This document shows positions 27,797 through 36,689 of a stretch of 64,000 bases of DNA, piece by piece. Position 1 is the first letter of the stretch, and each line of letters starts with the position of its first letter. The notes under the pieces were generated by a model. It was not told where the DNA came from and did not search any database. It saw nothing but the letters and a program-made list of their open reading frames with translations. This DNA comes from Nitrospira sp. CR1.1. GTDB lineage: Bacteria; Nitrospirota; Nitrospiria; Nitrospirales; Nitrospiraceae. A program made the position numbers and the translations under genes. The DNA lies in the NCBI GenBank assembly GCA_014055465.1, contig WIAF01000007.1:1-64000 (forward strand), in the 5' to 3' direction.

Positions 27797-29719
27797 TTGG
27801 CTGTCGACCGCCGAACAGTGCTTCAGAACGCGCAGCTCTTTGCTTCCAAGGGGCAGTACGATGCCGCCATCGCCGAATGGCGGAAGCTGACCACCGACAC
27901 GCCTGCCGACGGCACCATCTTTAATTCCATCGGCGATCTTCAGCTCAAACGCAATGCCACCGCAGACGCCGTCACGGCCTTTCAGCAGGCGGCCACGGCA
28001 TTTCGCTCCGAAGGCTCGGTCCTCAAGGCCATTGCCGCCTACAAGAAGATTCTTAAGGTCGATCCCGCACGGGTCGAAATCTATCGGCACCTTGGTGATT
28101 TGAACGCCGAACGAGGCTTGCTGAGCAGCGCCGTTCAGGACTACCTCACCCTCGGTAAGCATTACGTCAAGGACGGCCGGAACAAAGAAGCGCTGGAGAT
28201 CTATCGCAAGATCGTTGCGCAAGACCCCTCAAACCTGGACGCCCAGTTGCGCGTGGCAGAGCTCTGCGTGCAGGAAGGGCTCGTTGATGAGGCGGCGCGG
28301 ATGTACTTGCAGCTTGGGCGCGAGCAATCGGCCGCGCAACAGTACGATCAAGCCAAAGCAATGTATACGGCCGTTCTTCGCCTCGATCCGGAAAATGCCG
28401 AGGCCAAAGAAATCACCTCCATGATCGAAACGGGCGGCGCGGTGCCGCCCAGTGCCGCCCGCCCTGGCAAACCAGCCGCCACGGCAGCCAAGCCAGGCGA
28501 TGCGAGCGATCTCATGGCCGAAGCGACCCGCCGGATCGAAGAAGGGCAGTACGCCGGAGCCGAGGCCATGTTGACTCAGCTGCTGAGCCGCGAGCCTGGC
28601 AATCCTGAGATTTGCCAATTGCTCGCCAGGATGCATCTCTTGCAGGGCAATCTCGTTGTCGCCTTGGGGGAGTACCGCTTTCTTGCCGGTGCGGCTCTTC
28701 GCGCGCAAGACTATGGCATGGCAGAATTGTTGATAGCCGACTATCTCAAAGTCGAACCGGCCTCCGTTCCCATGCTGGAATTGCTGGGCGAGCTCTACCA
28801 GGAAAAGGATGACCCCGCGACGGCCGCGCAGCATTTCGGCCGGGCCGTCGAGATTTTGTTGGAGCATCCTGAGCCGGGCATGCCGACGCTGCCGGCCGAG
28901 CTCTTTGAAAAAGTGCAGGCGCTGGCCCCCGGCAGCCCGATTGCCCGGAAGCTCGCGCCCTCGTTCGATCCCAATGCCGGGTCGATGCCCGAATCGGAAG
29001 CCGTCGCGCCGATGGCGGAGGTTTCCGAAATGCCGACGCCTGAACCGGTATCGGTGCCTGAGGTCATGGCCATCGAGCCGGTGGCGGACGCTCCCTTTAG
29101 ACTCGTGGATCCATCGGCGCCTCCGGTCGAGGCTCCGGCCGTGCGGCCTCCGGTGGCGGAACCGGTTGTCGTGCAAGCCGTGCCGCCACCCGTGCCTCCT
29201 TCCGCGCCCGTCCTCGAAATCTCCCCTGTCGTCGCGGCCGAGCCACCGCAGGTTCCATCGCCCGCGCCGCCGCCCGCTCCCGCTATGGAGACGGCGGATG
29301 CGGAAACCCGTTACGCCCTGGGCATGGCCTACAAAGACATGGGGCTCTGCGAAGAAGCGAAGGAAGAGTTTCTGCTGTCGATGAAGGATTCAGGGTTCTT
29401 CGTGGATTCCTGCCTGATGATGGCGCTCTGCTGCAAGGAACAGAGCCGCGCAGATCACGCGATTCAGTTGCTGGAGAAGCTGATCTCTGACTCGCGCTGC
29501 CGGGGAGGCAACGCGCAATTGGTCCGATACGAACTGGCGTTACTCTACGAAGTGACAGGTGCTCACGATCGGGCGCTGAGCATGTATCAATCCATTCCGT
29601 CCTTCCATGACGTGCCTCGCCGGGTTGACGCGCTGCGGCTGCAGGTGACCAACGGGGCCGTTCATCCGGAACTTCCCGCGTCCGCTCCGGCGAGTCCTCT
29701 CCCGATCGCCGGCCACTAG
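27797..29719 (+). CDS. Tetratricopeptide repeat protein
   Basis: Residues 1-210 hold several TPR units (for example GQYDAAIAEWRKL, VLKAIAAYKKILKVDP, GRNKEALEIYRKIVAQDPSNLDA). A second group spans about 230-370, and a third lies at about 495-600 (RYALGMAYKDMGLCEEAKEEF). Between the second and third is a Pro/Val/Glu-rich linker of about 90 residues (402-495). There is no signal peptide, so it is probably cytoplasmic. The start is a TTG at 27797, since no ATG or GTG in frame fits better and the first TPR begins at once. TPR arrays bind proteins; the partners are unknown and the neighbours give no clue. Confidence 0.82.
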   Translation: MAVDRRTVLQNAQLFASKGQYDAAIAEWRKLTTDTPADGTIFNSIGDLQLKRNATADAVTAFQQAATAFRSEGSVLKAIAAYKKILKVDPARVEIYRHLGDLNAERGLLSSAVQDYLTLGKHYVKDGRNKEALEIYRKIVAQDPSNLDAQLRVAELCVQEGLVDEAARMYLQLGREQSAAQQYDQAKAMYTAVLRLDPENAEAKEITSMIETGGAVPPSAARPGKPAATAAKPGDASDLMAEATRRIEEGQYAGAEAMLTQLLSREPGNPEICQLLARMHLLQGNLVVALGEYRFLAGAALRAQDYGMAELLIADYLKVEPASVPMLELLGELYQEKDDPATAAQHFGRAVEILLEHPEPGMPTLPAELFEKVQALAPGSPIARKLAPSFDPNAGSMPESEAVAPMAEVSEMPTPEPVSVPEVMAIEPVADAPFRLVDPSAPPVEAPAVRPPVAEPVVVQAVPPPVPPSAPVLEISPVVAAEPPQVPSPAPPPAPAMETADAETRYALGMAYKDMGLCEEAKEEFLLSMKDSGFFVDSCLMMALCCKEQSRADHAIQLLEKLISDSRCRGGNAQLVRYELALLYEVTGAHDRALSMYQSIPSFHDVPRRVDALRLQVTNGAVHPELPASAPASPLPIAGH

Positions 29720-29773
29720 GCCGGTCCGTCACCGTCGTTCGCCAGCCCTGATCGCCACTGCGTGGTGACGTCG

Positions 29774-30739
29774 TTACGCGGGGTGGACCTGATTGGGCGC
29801 CGGCCTTCCGGACAACACCGCCGCAATATTTTCCAGACAGATCATCCCCATCCGGACTCTCGTCGCCAGCGTGGCAGAACCCAAATGGGGCAGGAGCACG
29901 ACCTGCCTGAGTTCGCGCAGGCTTGGATGAAAGGCCGGTTCCTGTTCGAACACGTCGAGTCCCGCGCCGGCCAACCGGCGTTGCAGCAGGGCATCGACCA
30001 GCGCAGATTCCTCGACGACCGGTCCCCGTGAGGTATTGATCAGGAACGCCGTCGGTTTCATCAGCGCCAGCCGGCGCGCGCCGATCAGGTGATGGGTGGC
30101 GGGGGTCAGCGGCACATGCAGGCTCACAAAATCGGCTTCCTGTAACAGATCGGGGAGCGCGCGAGATTCCCAGTGAGACGGCAACCCTTCGAGGGTCGCG
30201 GGAGTGCGCGAGGTATAACGGATGCGCATGTTGAAGCCGGTTGCCCGTTGCGCCACGGCCTGTCCGATGCGACCCATGCCGATGATGCCCAAGGTTTTGC
30301 CCGACACATCCGCTCCCAGCATCTGCGTCGGCGCCCAGCCGGACCAGTCCCCCGATCGTACGTAGGCGTCTCCCTCCGCCACTCGCCGCGCCACCGCTAG
30401 GAGCAGAGCCCAAGTCAGATCCGCCGTGGAGTCGGTCAACACATCCGGCGTGTTGGTCACCACAATGCCGCGGGTCTTCGCGGCGGCGAGGTCGATGTTG
30501 TTGTAGCCCACGGCATAATTCGCCAGAACTTTGAGACGGGTCGCCTCGGCCAGCATGGAGGCATCCACGCGATCGGTCAGCGTGCAGATCGCGGCCTCCG
30601 CCTCACGCAGGCCTGTTTTCACGCTGTCCCAAGAGGGCGAAGCATCGCGAGGATCGTTCAGCAGCTGGAACTGCCGCCTGGCGGCGGTCATCACCGGATC
30701 CGGGAGCAGGCGGGAGATGTACAGGGTAGGGGCAGACAT
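29774..30739 (-). CDS. D-isomer-specific 2-hydroxyacid dehydrogenase (glyoxylate/hydroxypyruvate reductase type)
   Basis: The 321-residue enzyme has the NAD(P)-binding GIIGMGRIGQAVAQR motif and the catalytic Arg in NTSRGPVVEE. The active-site Glu lies in LDVFEQEP and the His in LPHLGSATLATR. This pattern is that of GhrB/GyaR-like enzymes that reduce glyoxylate or hydroxypyruvate to glycolate or glycerate. The ATG at 30739 has a GCGAGG-like site. It is divergent from the glycolate oxidase-like gene at 31020, so the two may handle the same hydroxyacid in opposite directions. Confidence 0.9.
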   Translation of the reverse strand: MSAPTLYISRLLPDPVMTAARRQFQLLNDPRDASPSWDSVKTGLREAEAAICTLTDRVDASMLAEATRLKVLANYAVGYNNIDLAAAKTRGIVVTNTPDVLTDSTADLTWALLLAVARRVAEGDAYVRSGDWSGWAPTQMLGADVSGKTLGIIGMGRIGQAVAQRATGFNMRIRYTSRTPATLEGLPSHWESRALPDLLQEADFVSLHVPLTPATHHLIGARRLALMKPTAFLINTSRGPVVEESALVDALLQRRLAGAGLDVFEQEPAFHPSLRELRQVVLLPHLGSATLATRVRMGMICLENIAAVLSGRPAPNQVHPA

Positions 30740-31019
30740 GAAGGCCTCGCCGGACTGAGCCACATCTTAGCGGATCACGCGGCAGGCAACAACCGGCTTG
30801 TCCTCCCAGCATCCGAGCAACGAGCAGGCTGCGGAAAAAACTCGATTGTTGCGCACCACGCTCCCATTCACTCCTGGGCTGTGTCGATGTGGCAGTCACC
30901 CGCAGCAAGCGAAGGAGTGAACCGTACTCGCGCCGGACGATGACCCGCTGAGTGCCACGAGAACGCCGCTGGCGGACGTTTTCCGTATCCTGCTAGAATG
31001 CGGCAGTGTATACACGAGC

Positions 31020-33851
31020 ATGACCCTCATTCTTCCCAACACCTCATCCGCTGTCGCCAACGACCTTCGGCGCCTCCTTGGACATGCGAAGGTCCAAGAC
31101 GATGTACCCACCCTGACGGCCTATGCCGTCGATGCCAGTATCTATCGCATGACGCCGAAGGCCGTCGTGCTGGCGGAGCACGAGGCCGATATCGACGCGG
31201 TCGTCTGCTTTGCCGTGGAACGGGGCATTCCCCTCACGCCGCGTGCCGCCGGAACCAATCTCACCGGCTCGGCGGTCGGCTCAGGCATCATCCTCGATGT
31301 GTCCAAGTTGAACCGTATCCTCGAACTCAACGAGGAGGAACGGTGGGCGCGGGTGCAGCCGGGCATCGTGCTGGCGGAGCTGAATAAGCAGCTGGGGCGG
31401 CGCAATTGGTTGTTCGGTCCTGATCCATCCAGCGGCGACATGTGCAAACTCGGCGGCATGGTCGCCAACAATTCCTCCGGCCCTCACACGCTGATCTATG
31501 GCTCGGTGAAAGACAATGTGCAGGCGCTGCGCGTGTGTCTGCCGTCGGGGGCGTGGCTTTCTGCCGCGCCGATGAGATTGGACGATCCGGCGCTCGCACA
31601 GCTATTGACCGCTCATCCCACACTCAAGCCGATCCTCGACCTCGTGCAGCGGCAACGGGCCTTGATCGACAGCAAGAAGCCGACTGTCAGCAAGAACAGT
31701 TGCGGGTACAACCTGTTCGGGTTGGCCGACGGGCTGAGCCAGGGCCTGTTCGATCTCCCCAAACTATTCGTCGGCAGCGAAGGCACGTTGGGCGTCGTCA
31801 GCGAGGCGAAGCTCCGGCTCGTGCCGAAGCCCCAAGGCACGCTCACTGCCTTGATTCATTTTCGCCGTCTGGAGGAAGTCGGGGAGGCGGTGCCGCATCT
31901 GCTGAGCCTCCGTCCGAGCGCACTGGAGGTGATGGACGCCAACACGTTGAACCTGATCGGCCGGGCCGCGCACGGCATTCCCGCCGAGGCCGCCGCCACT
32001 CTGCTTGCCGAGCTCGACAGCAGCGACGGCGAGGCCGGCTTGCGCGACCGCGCCGACCGCATGGCCGCAATCTGCCGCCGGTATCAGCTCTGTGGCGACC
32101 TCACCATCGCCTACGACAAGGAGCAGCGGGACCAGCTCTGGAAAGCCAGGAAGGCTCTCTATCCCACGCTCTACCGGTTCGATCCACGCAAGAAGCCGAT
32201 CAATTTCGTCGACGACGTGGTGGTGCGCGCCGAACGCATCAGCGAACTGATCCGCTACCTCGAAACGTTCTTCGAGGGCCAGCATGTGCCGGTGGCGATC
32301 TTTGGCCATATTGGCAACGGCAATGCCCACATCACTCCGCTCCTCGACGTAAACGACCGGCAGGATTTCGGCAAGATGGTGCAGGCCTACCATGAGATCC
32401 ATCAAACCGTCTTGTCGCGCTTTGGCGGGTCGATTTGCGGCGAGCATGGTGACGGACGCGTCCGTGCCGAGTATGTGCGCAAGATGTTCGGCGAGGAACT
32501 CTATCAATTGTTCGTGGAGGTCAAGCGCACGATTGATCCCGCGAACGTCATGAACCCCGGCATTAAGATCAGCGACGCGCCGTTCACCGACCATATCGAC
32601 TACCAGCGGCTGTCCAAGTCCTGCGCGACCTGCGCGAAGTGTAACTCCGTCTGCCCGGTCTACGATGTGTTTCAGTCGGAAGACATGAGCTCACGCGGCT
32701 GGTACGAAATCGTCACGGCGAAAGACTATTCCTATCTCAATTCGAAGCGGGTGGTGGAGGCCTGCCTGAATTGCAAATCCTGCCGCACGATTTGTCCGGC
32801 CGGCGTGGATGTTTCAGAGTTGATCCTCCAGCGGCGCGCCGAACAGCCCAATCAAGGAAGCCGCTGGTTGTTTGCGCTTCAGGCGAGATTGCCGATATTT
32901 GAAGCGATACTCAAAGTTTTGGCGAACACGCAACGCCTCTGGGATCGTCCCGGCCCACGTGCCCTGCTCGAACGGCTGGCAGCGCCACTGTTGAAGCGCA
33001 TTGCGCCAACCGCCAAACTGCCGGCCGACATGGTGCTTCCCAAGTTGGCTCCCCGGCATTTGCGCGACCGGTATCCTGAGCTCACTCAACCGAATCCGGC
33101 CGCAGCCGGTCCGCGCGTCGCCTACTTCCACGGTTGTGCGGCCAACTATTTTGATGACGGGGTAGGAGATGCGGTGATTGGTGTTTTGCGGAAACATAAA
33201 GTGAATCCTGAGCTTCCACCGCAGCGCTGCTCCGGGACGCCGATTGAAACGTACGGCCATGTAGACCTGGTGAAGGACAACGCGCGATTCAATTTACAGT
33301 CGCTCGCGGGGTATGATCAGGTCGTCACGGGTTGCGCCTCTTGCACTCTCATGCTCAAGGAATACAAGAAATTCTTTGAGGCAGAGCCGGAACGGCAGGC
33401 GGCGGACGCGCTGGCGAAGAAGGTTGTCCACATCACGGAGTTCGTGGCGCGCTCCGCGGAACATCCTCCGATGGGAGCGGTGGAAGGTCCTGCGCGCCGG
33501 GTGACGTACCATTCATCCTGTCACCTGCGAGCGGCCGGTGTCACGAAGGAGCCGCGCCAGCTTCTCCAGCAGGTGCCGGGTGCGGACTATGTGGAGATGA
33601 CCGATGCCGATCGCTGCGCCGGCGGGGCCGGCACCTACCTCGTGAAGGACTACGACACCTCACAGAAGGTGTTCGACCGGAAGCGCCGGAACATCGAACA
33701 GAGTGGCGCGGACACGGTGGCCACCAGTTGCCCGGCCTGCATGATCCAACTCAACAACGGTCTGCGCGGGCGCGCGGCGGTCAAACATGTGGCGCAGGTG
33801 TTGAACGACGCGTATGAGGCGGGTGCGCATCAACGAACAGGCGCGCAATAG
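31020..33851 (+). CDS. FAD-linked oxidase / iron-sulfur fusion (GlcD-GlcF type, glycolate or D-lactate oxidase)
   Basis: This 943-residue fusion has an N-terminal FAD-binding domain (VVLAEHEADIDAVV, PRAAGTNLTGSAVG, FGPDPSSGDMCKLGGMVANN) and a FAD-oxidase C-terminal domain ending with HGDGRVRAEYVRKMFG. Then come two 4Fe-4S motifs (CATCAKCNSVCPVYD and CLNCKSCRTICP) and two cysteine-rich CCG domains (FHGCAANYFDD with VVTGCASC, and SSCHLRAAG with CAGGAG and SCPACM). It oxidises a 2-hydroxyacid and passes electrons towards the membrane. Glycolate and D-lactate are both possible. A small dihaem cytochrome follows after 26 bases. Confidence 0.9.
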   Translation: MTLILPNTSSAVANDLRRLLGHAKVQDDVPTLTAYAVDASIYRMTPKAVVLAEHEADIDAVVCFAVERGIPLTPRAAGTNLTGSAVGSGIILDVSKLNRILELNEEERWARVQPGIVLAELNKQLGRRNWLFGPDPSSGDMCKLGGMVANNSSGPHTLIYGSVKDNVQALRVCLPSGAWLSAAPMRLDDPALAQLLTAHPTLKPILDLVQRQRALIDSKKPTVSKNSCGYNLFGLADGLSQGLFDLPKLFVGSEGTLGVVSEAKLRLVPKPQGTLTALIHFRRLEEVGEAVPHLLSLRPSALEVMDANTLNLIGRAAHGIPAEAAATLLAELDSSDGEAGLRDRADRMAAICRRYQLCGDLTIAYDKEQRDQLWKARKALYPTLYRFDPRKKPINFVDDVVVRAERISELIRYLETFFEGQHVPVAIFGHIGNGNAHITPLLDVNDRQDFGKMVQAYHEIHQTVLSRFGGSICGEHGDGRVRAEYVRKMFGEELYQLFVEVKRTIDPANVMNPGIKISDAPFTDHIDYQRLSKSCATCAKCNSVCPVYDVFQSEDMSSRGWYEIVTAKDYSYLNSKRVVEACLNCKSCRTICPAGVDVSELILQRRAEQPNQGSRWLFALQARLPIFEAILKVLANTQRLWDRPGPRALLERLAAPLLKRIAPTAKLPADMVLPKLAPRHLRDRYPELTQPNPAAAGPRVAYFHGCAANYFDDGVGDAVIGVLRKHKVNPELPPQRCSGTPIETYGHVDLVKDNARFNLQSLAGYDQVVTGCASCTLMLKEYKKFFEAEPERQAADALAKKVVHITEFVARSAEHPPMGAVEGPARRVTYHSSCHLRAAGVTKEPRQLLQQVPGADYVEMTDADRCAGGAGTYLVKDYDTSQKVFDRKRRNIEQSGADTVATSCPACMIQLNNGLRGRAAVKHVAQVLNDAYEAGAHQRTGAQ

Positions 33852-33877
33852 ACAGAAAGACGACCAGGAGCCGGCCG

Positions 33878-34126
33878 ATGACCTTTCGCAAAGTGGATTT
33901 GATTTTTGTGGTGCTGGCGCTGCTCGTCGTTGGCGGCGTGGCCTTGCTCCCGTCGCCGCGTGACCGCAATCCAAAGGTGCCGTCCAACAGCGCGCATCAG
34001 GCGATCACGGTGGAGAGTCAGTGTACGACCTGTCATACCCCCCAAGGCGTTCGCCCCTTGCCGGCGCAGCATCCCAAGCGGCAGGATTGTCTGCATTGCC
34101 ACGCGCGGGCAGGCCGGGAGACGTGA
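33878..34126 (+). CDS. Small membrane-anchored dihaem cytochrome c
   Basis: The 82-residue protein has one N-terminal TM anchor (about residues 7-26) and two haem c sites, CTTCH and CLHCH, in a short extracytoplasmic tail. The spacing HTPQGVRPLPAQHPKRQDC between them supplies extra His residues that could be distal ligands. It follows the hydroxyacid oxidase gene by 26 bases, and I infer that it may take electrons from that complex or its quinone product. The size is smaller than most NapC or tetrahaem proteins, and I cannot name a family. Confidence 0.78.
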   Translation: MTFRKVDLIFVVLALLVVGGVALLPSPRDRNPKVPSNSAHQAITVESQCTTCHTPQGVRPLPAQHPKRQDCLHCHARAGRET

Positions 34127-34262
34127 GGCGTGAAAGGTGAAACGTCAGGCCGGAAAATGTAAAACGTGAAACGTGAAAGGTCAGATGAGAAACGCGAAAG
34201 TTCAAAGGTGAAACGCTCCGAATATCGTTTCACCTTTTACGTCTCACGTTTCACGCAGCAAA
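34127..34262. repeat. Cluster of GTGAAACG-type words with a perfect hairpin
   Basis: About 135 bases are built of repeated GTGAAAGG, GTGAAACG and AAACGTGA words, followed by their inverted form (CGTTTCACC, CACGTTTCACG). AAAGGTGAAACG at 34204-34215 pairs perfectly with 34226-34237 around a ten-base loop. A T-run after the right arm could help it end transcription of the cytochrome operon. Related words recur at 34586-34620 and 41117-41138. Confidence 0.75.
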
Positions 34263-34287
34263 GATTGAACAGGAGGAGTCATCGACA

Positions 34288-34566
34288 ATGGTCAAAGTGT
34301 TGATTCTCGGGCCGACCCTGCTACAGCGTGTGACCGAGCCGGAGTTGGACGTCGAAGTGGAAGGGCCGACGGCCATCAAGATGTTGATCGAGGCCAATGC
34401 GGAGTTGATGGATGCGCTGGCCCCGTTCGTGGTGCGCGGCGAATTGCTCGTGACCGTCAATCGCAAGGTGGGCTCGCTCGACTCGATGGTGAAAGACGGC
34501 GACACGTTGAAAATCGCGCATCAATCCCGCGCCTCCTACGATGGGACAACCGACATTCCCACCTGA
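34288..34566 (+). CDS. Beta-grasp (MoaD/ThiS-like) small protein
   Basis: The 92-residue protein shows a ubiquitin-like beta-grasp pattern: MVKVLILGPTLL, a helix around IKMLIEANAELMDALAPF, then GELLVTVNRKVGSLDSMVKDGDTLKI, which resembles the end of MoaD and ThiS. It lacks the C-terminal Gly-Gly that sulfur-carrier proteins need and ends in a short polar tail. A GGAGGAG site precedes the ATG. No molybdopterin or thiamin genes adjoin it. The function is open: it may be a degenerate carrier or a binding module. Confidence 0.6.
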   Translation: MVKVLILGPTLLQRVTEPELDVEVEGPTAIKMLIEANAELMDALAPFVVRGELLVTVNRKVGSLDSMVKDGDTLKIAHQSRASYDGTTDIPT

Positions 34567-34585
34567 GCGGGCGCGACCTCGAGAG

Positions 34586-34620
34586 CTGTGAAGCGTGAAA
34601 CGTACAAGGTGAAACGTTTC
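34586..34620. repeat. Second GTGAAACG repeat copy
   Basis: The words GTGAAGCGTGAAACG and AGGTGAAACGTTTC occur here, with the short palindrome GAAACGTTTC at the right end. The arrangement echoes the cluster at 34127-34262, so the beta-grasp gene is flanked on both sides by this repeat type. Confidence 0.65.
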
Positions 34621-34758
34621 GGTCGGGGAAGAATGTCTGCTCGGTCCCCTCCGAGAGACGTTTCGCGAGGTACGGTTCGCCCCGCCACCGCTCTTCTCTC
34701 CGTTGAATCATCCTGGTAGACTGGCGCCGCAATCGACCGGGCCGGGAGTGGGGTGGCG

Positions 34759-35742
34759 ATGGCGCGTAACGATCAAGCCGTGCGTCTCTTAGTGGTGTTG
34801 AAGCAGTTGGAGGCCTCGCGGCATGGCCTCACGCTGGAGCAGTTGGCGGAGTCACTGGCGCCCGGTTCCACCCGCCATCCCCGCACCCTCAGACGCGATC
34901 TCGCCGCGTTGGAAGAAGCCGGGTATCCCCTCGTGACTGAGCGCATCAATGGGCACACCTGCTGGCGGCTCCTGGAAGGATTTCGAAATGTTCCCGGCCT
35001 GCGGTTCTCGCCGTCGGAATTGATGGCCCTCACGTTCAGTCGTCGCCTCATTTCCCCCCTGGAAGGCACCGAACTCCATACCTCGCTCCAATCCGCCCTG
35101 GGCAAGGCCGCCGCTGCGCTTCCGCCGCAAGGAGTGGCCCTGGTGCAACAGCTCGACGGCACATTCAGCGTCGGACTCGGTCCGCATAAGCATTATCGCC
35201 AACATCGCGAAACCATCGACCGGCTCACCCGCGCCATCACCAACGCCACCACCGTGCAGATCCGGTACGACTCTGTGTCGCGCGGCCGCACGACCAGACG
35301 CGAGGTGGATCCGTATCGGCTTTGGTACGCCTCGGGCGGTCTCTATCTCATTGCCTATTGTCACCTGCGTCGCGAGCCGCGCATGTTTGCCGTGGAGCGG
35401 ATCAAGTCCGTCACGCCGACCGACCATCCCTATCAGATGCCGCTGCATTTCGATCTGGATGCCTTCGTGCAGGACGCGCTCACGGTCATGCGTGGGCCGC
35501 GCATCGAGGTGGAGTTGGAATTCGACAAGGCCACGGCGGCCTGGGTGAAGGATCGGGTCTGGCATGCCACGCAGGGCACGAAACGGGTGCGAGGCGGCGG
35601 CCTGCGTATGACCCTCTCCGTCGCCGATACGCGTGAGTTGGTCGGCTGGGTGCTCAGCTTCGGGAGCGGCGTGAAAGTCCTCAAGCCGGAGAGTCTGCAT
35701 CAGGCGGTGGTCGACGAAGCCCGCCGCATCAGTCAGGCATAG
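34759..35742 (+). CDS. WYL-domain transcriptional regulator (YafY-like)
   Basis: An N-terminal winged helix (LLVVLKQLEASRHGLTLEQLAESL, then HPRTLRRDLAALEEAGYPL) is followed by a WYL domain with DPYRLWYASGGLYLIAYC and a C-terminal WCX-like region (IEVELEFDKATAAWVKDRVWHATQ). Such regulators sense ligands, often nucleic acids, and usually repress nearby genes. I chose the ATG at 34759; a GTG two codons upstream is possible. It sits at the left margin of the toxin and restriction region, and WYL regulators often control defence genes, but no direct target is evident. Confidence 0.88.
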   Translation: MARNDQAVRLLVVLKQLEASRHGLTLEQLAESLAPGSTRHPRTLRRDLAALEEAGYPLVTERINGHTCWRLLEGFRNVPGLRFSPSELMALTFSRRLISPLEGTELHTSLQSALGKAAAALPPQGVALVQQLDGTFSVGLGPHKHYRQHRETIDRLTRAITNATTVQIRYDSVSRGRTTRREVDPYRLWYASGGLYLIAYCHLRREPRMFAVERIKSVTPTDHPYQMPLHFDLDAFVQDALTVMRGPRIEVELEFDKATAAWVKDRVWHATQGTKRVRGGGLRMTLSVADTRELVGWVLSFGSGVKVLKPESLHQAVVDEARRISQA

Positions 35743-35846
35743 CCTGCGTAGATCATCTTTTCAATTTTCTCTGAATCTCCGGCCCGCACTGCTCCTGTGA
35801 ACCATTCGTCGTCGAGCAGCTGCGCACTGGTGATTGACGTCATGCC

Positions 35847-35875
35847 TTGACTTCTCAGGTACCTCGCCAGACAAT
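35847..35875 (+). promoter_or_regulatory. Putative promoter of the vapBC pair
   Basis: TTGACT at 35847-35852 is followed after 17 bases by GACAAT, a fair match to sigma-70 boxes, about 45 bases before the antitoxin start. No clear operator palindrome was seen nearby. Confidence 0.4.
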
Positions 35876-35920
35876 GCGTATGTTGAAGAGTTCATTAACT
35901 GTTGCGAATAGGAGGCTGCT

Positions 35921-36154
35921 GTGGCGACGGTGAATTTTAGTGTCCCGGAGGATGTGAAGAAGAGATTCGACAGGGCATTTGCGGGTCAGAATAAAAGCCG
36001 GGTGATTGCCGATCTCATGGCTCAGGCGGTTGAGGAACAGCTCATGTTGAAACGCCGGAGTGATGCGATCGACTCTCTCTTAAGTCGGCGACGAACCAAA
36101 CGACCAGTAGCCGCACGCGCTATTCGACAGGCTCGGGAGAGCGGTCGGCCATGA
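35921..36154 (+). CDS. vapB: VapB-like antitoxin (ribbon-helix-helix)
   Basis: The 77-residue protein begins VNFSVPEDVKKRFDRAF and SRVIADLMAQAVEEQ, the strand-helix-helix pattern of small RHH DNA-binding antitoxins. The basic C-terminal tail (SRRRTKRPVAARAIRQAR) would wrap the toxin. The start is a GTG with an AGGAGG site. Its stop overlaps the toxin start by four bases, the usual antitoxin-first arrangement. It probably represses its own promoter in complex with VapC. Confidence 0.8.
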   Translation: MATVNFSVPEDVKKRFDRAFAGQNKSRVIADLMAQAVEEQLMLKRRSDAIDSLLSRRRTKRPVAARAIRQARESGRP

Positions 36155-36579
36155 CACGGGTCGTCGTTGATGCCAGTGTGGTTGTGAAATGGCTATTGCC
36201 TCAACGCGAGGACGAGGCCGATGTCGAACAGGCGTTGATGCTGCTCGATGGGTTGAGGAGCGGCCGGGTGAAGATCTTTCAACCGGTGCACTGGCTGGCT
36301 GAAACCGCGGCCGTGTTGGTTCGACTCAGTCCGGAGACAGCTGCTGTTGACGTTTCCGACCTCTATGCCATGGACCTACCGATAGAGAATGGACCGAACG
36401 TGTACCTGACCGCGTGTGAGCTGGCACGAGCGCTGAATCATCACGTGTTCGACACGTTGTATCACGCGGTGGCATTGACATTGCCGGACACGGTTCTGGT
36501 CACAGCAGATGCTCGCTATGAGCGGGCCGCTCGGCGGAGAGGATCAATTATGTTACTGAGCGAACTGTCAGTTGTATAG
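36151..36579 (+). CDS. vapC: VapC-like toxin (PIN-domain ribonuclease)
   Basis: The 142-residue PIN-domain protein has the acidic residues expected for a Mg-dependent ribonuclease: Asp in RVVVDASVVVKWLL, Glu in HWLAETAAVL, Asp in VFDTLYHAVAL and Asp in LVTADARY. The fold and length are normal. It overlaps the antitoxin gene by ATGA. VapC toxins cut tRNA or rRNA when the antitoxin is lost. All active-site acids are present, so the toxin looks intact. Confidence 0.88.
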   Translation: MTRVVVDASVVVKWLLPQREDEADVEQALMLLDGLRSGRVKIFQPVHWLAETAAVLVRLSPETAAVDVSDLYAMDLPIENGPNVYLTACELARALNHHVFDTLYHAVALTLPDTVLVTADARYERAARRRGSIMLLSELSVV

Positions 36580-36689
36580 TCATTCGCCTCTCCGGCGTTT
36601 CGACCTCTTCACGTTCCCGTCTCACCGTCCACACCCCACATGGTGCATTCCGACCGTGAAACGGGGTAAGCTCCGGAGTTCGGTTCTGT

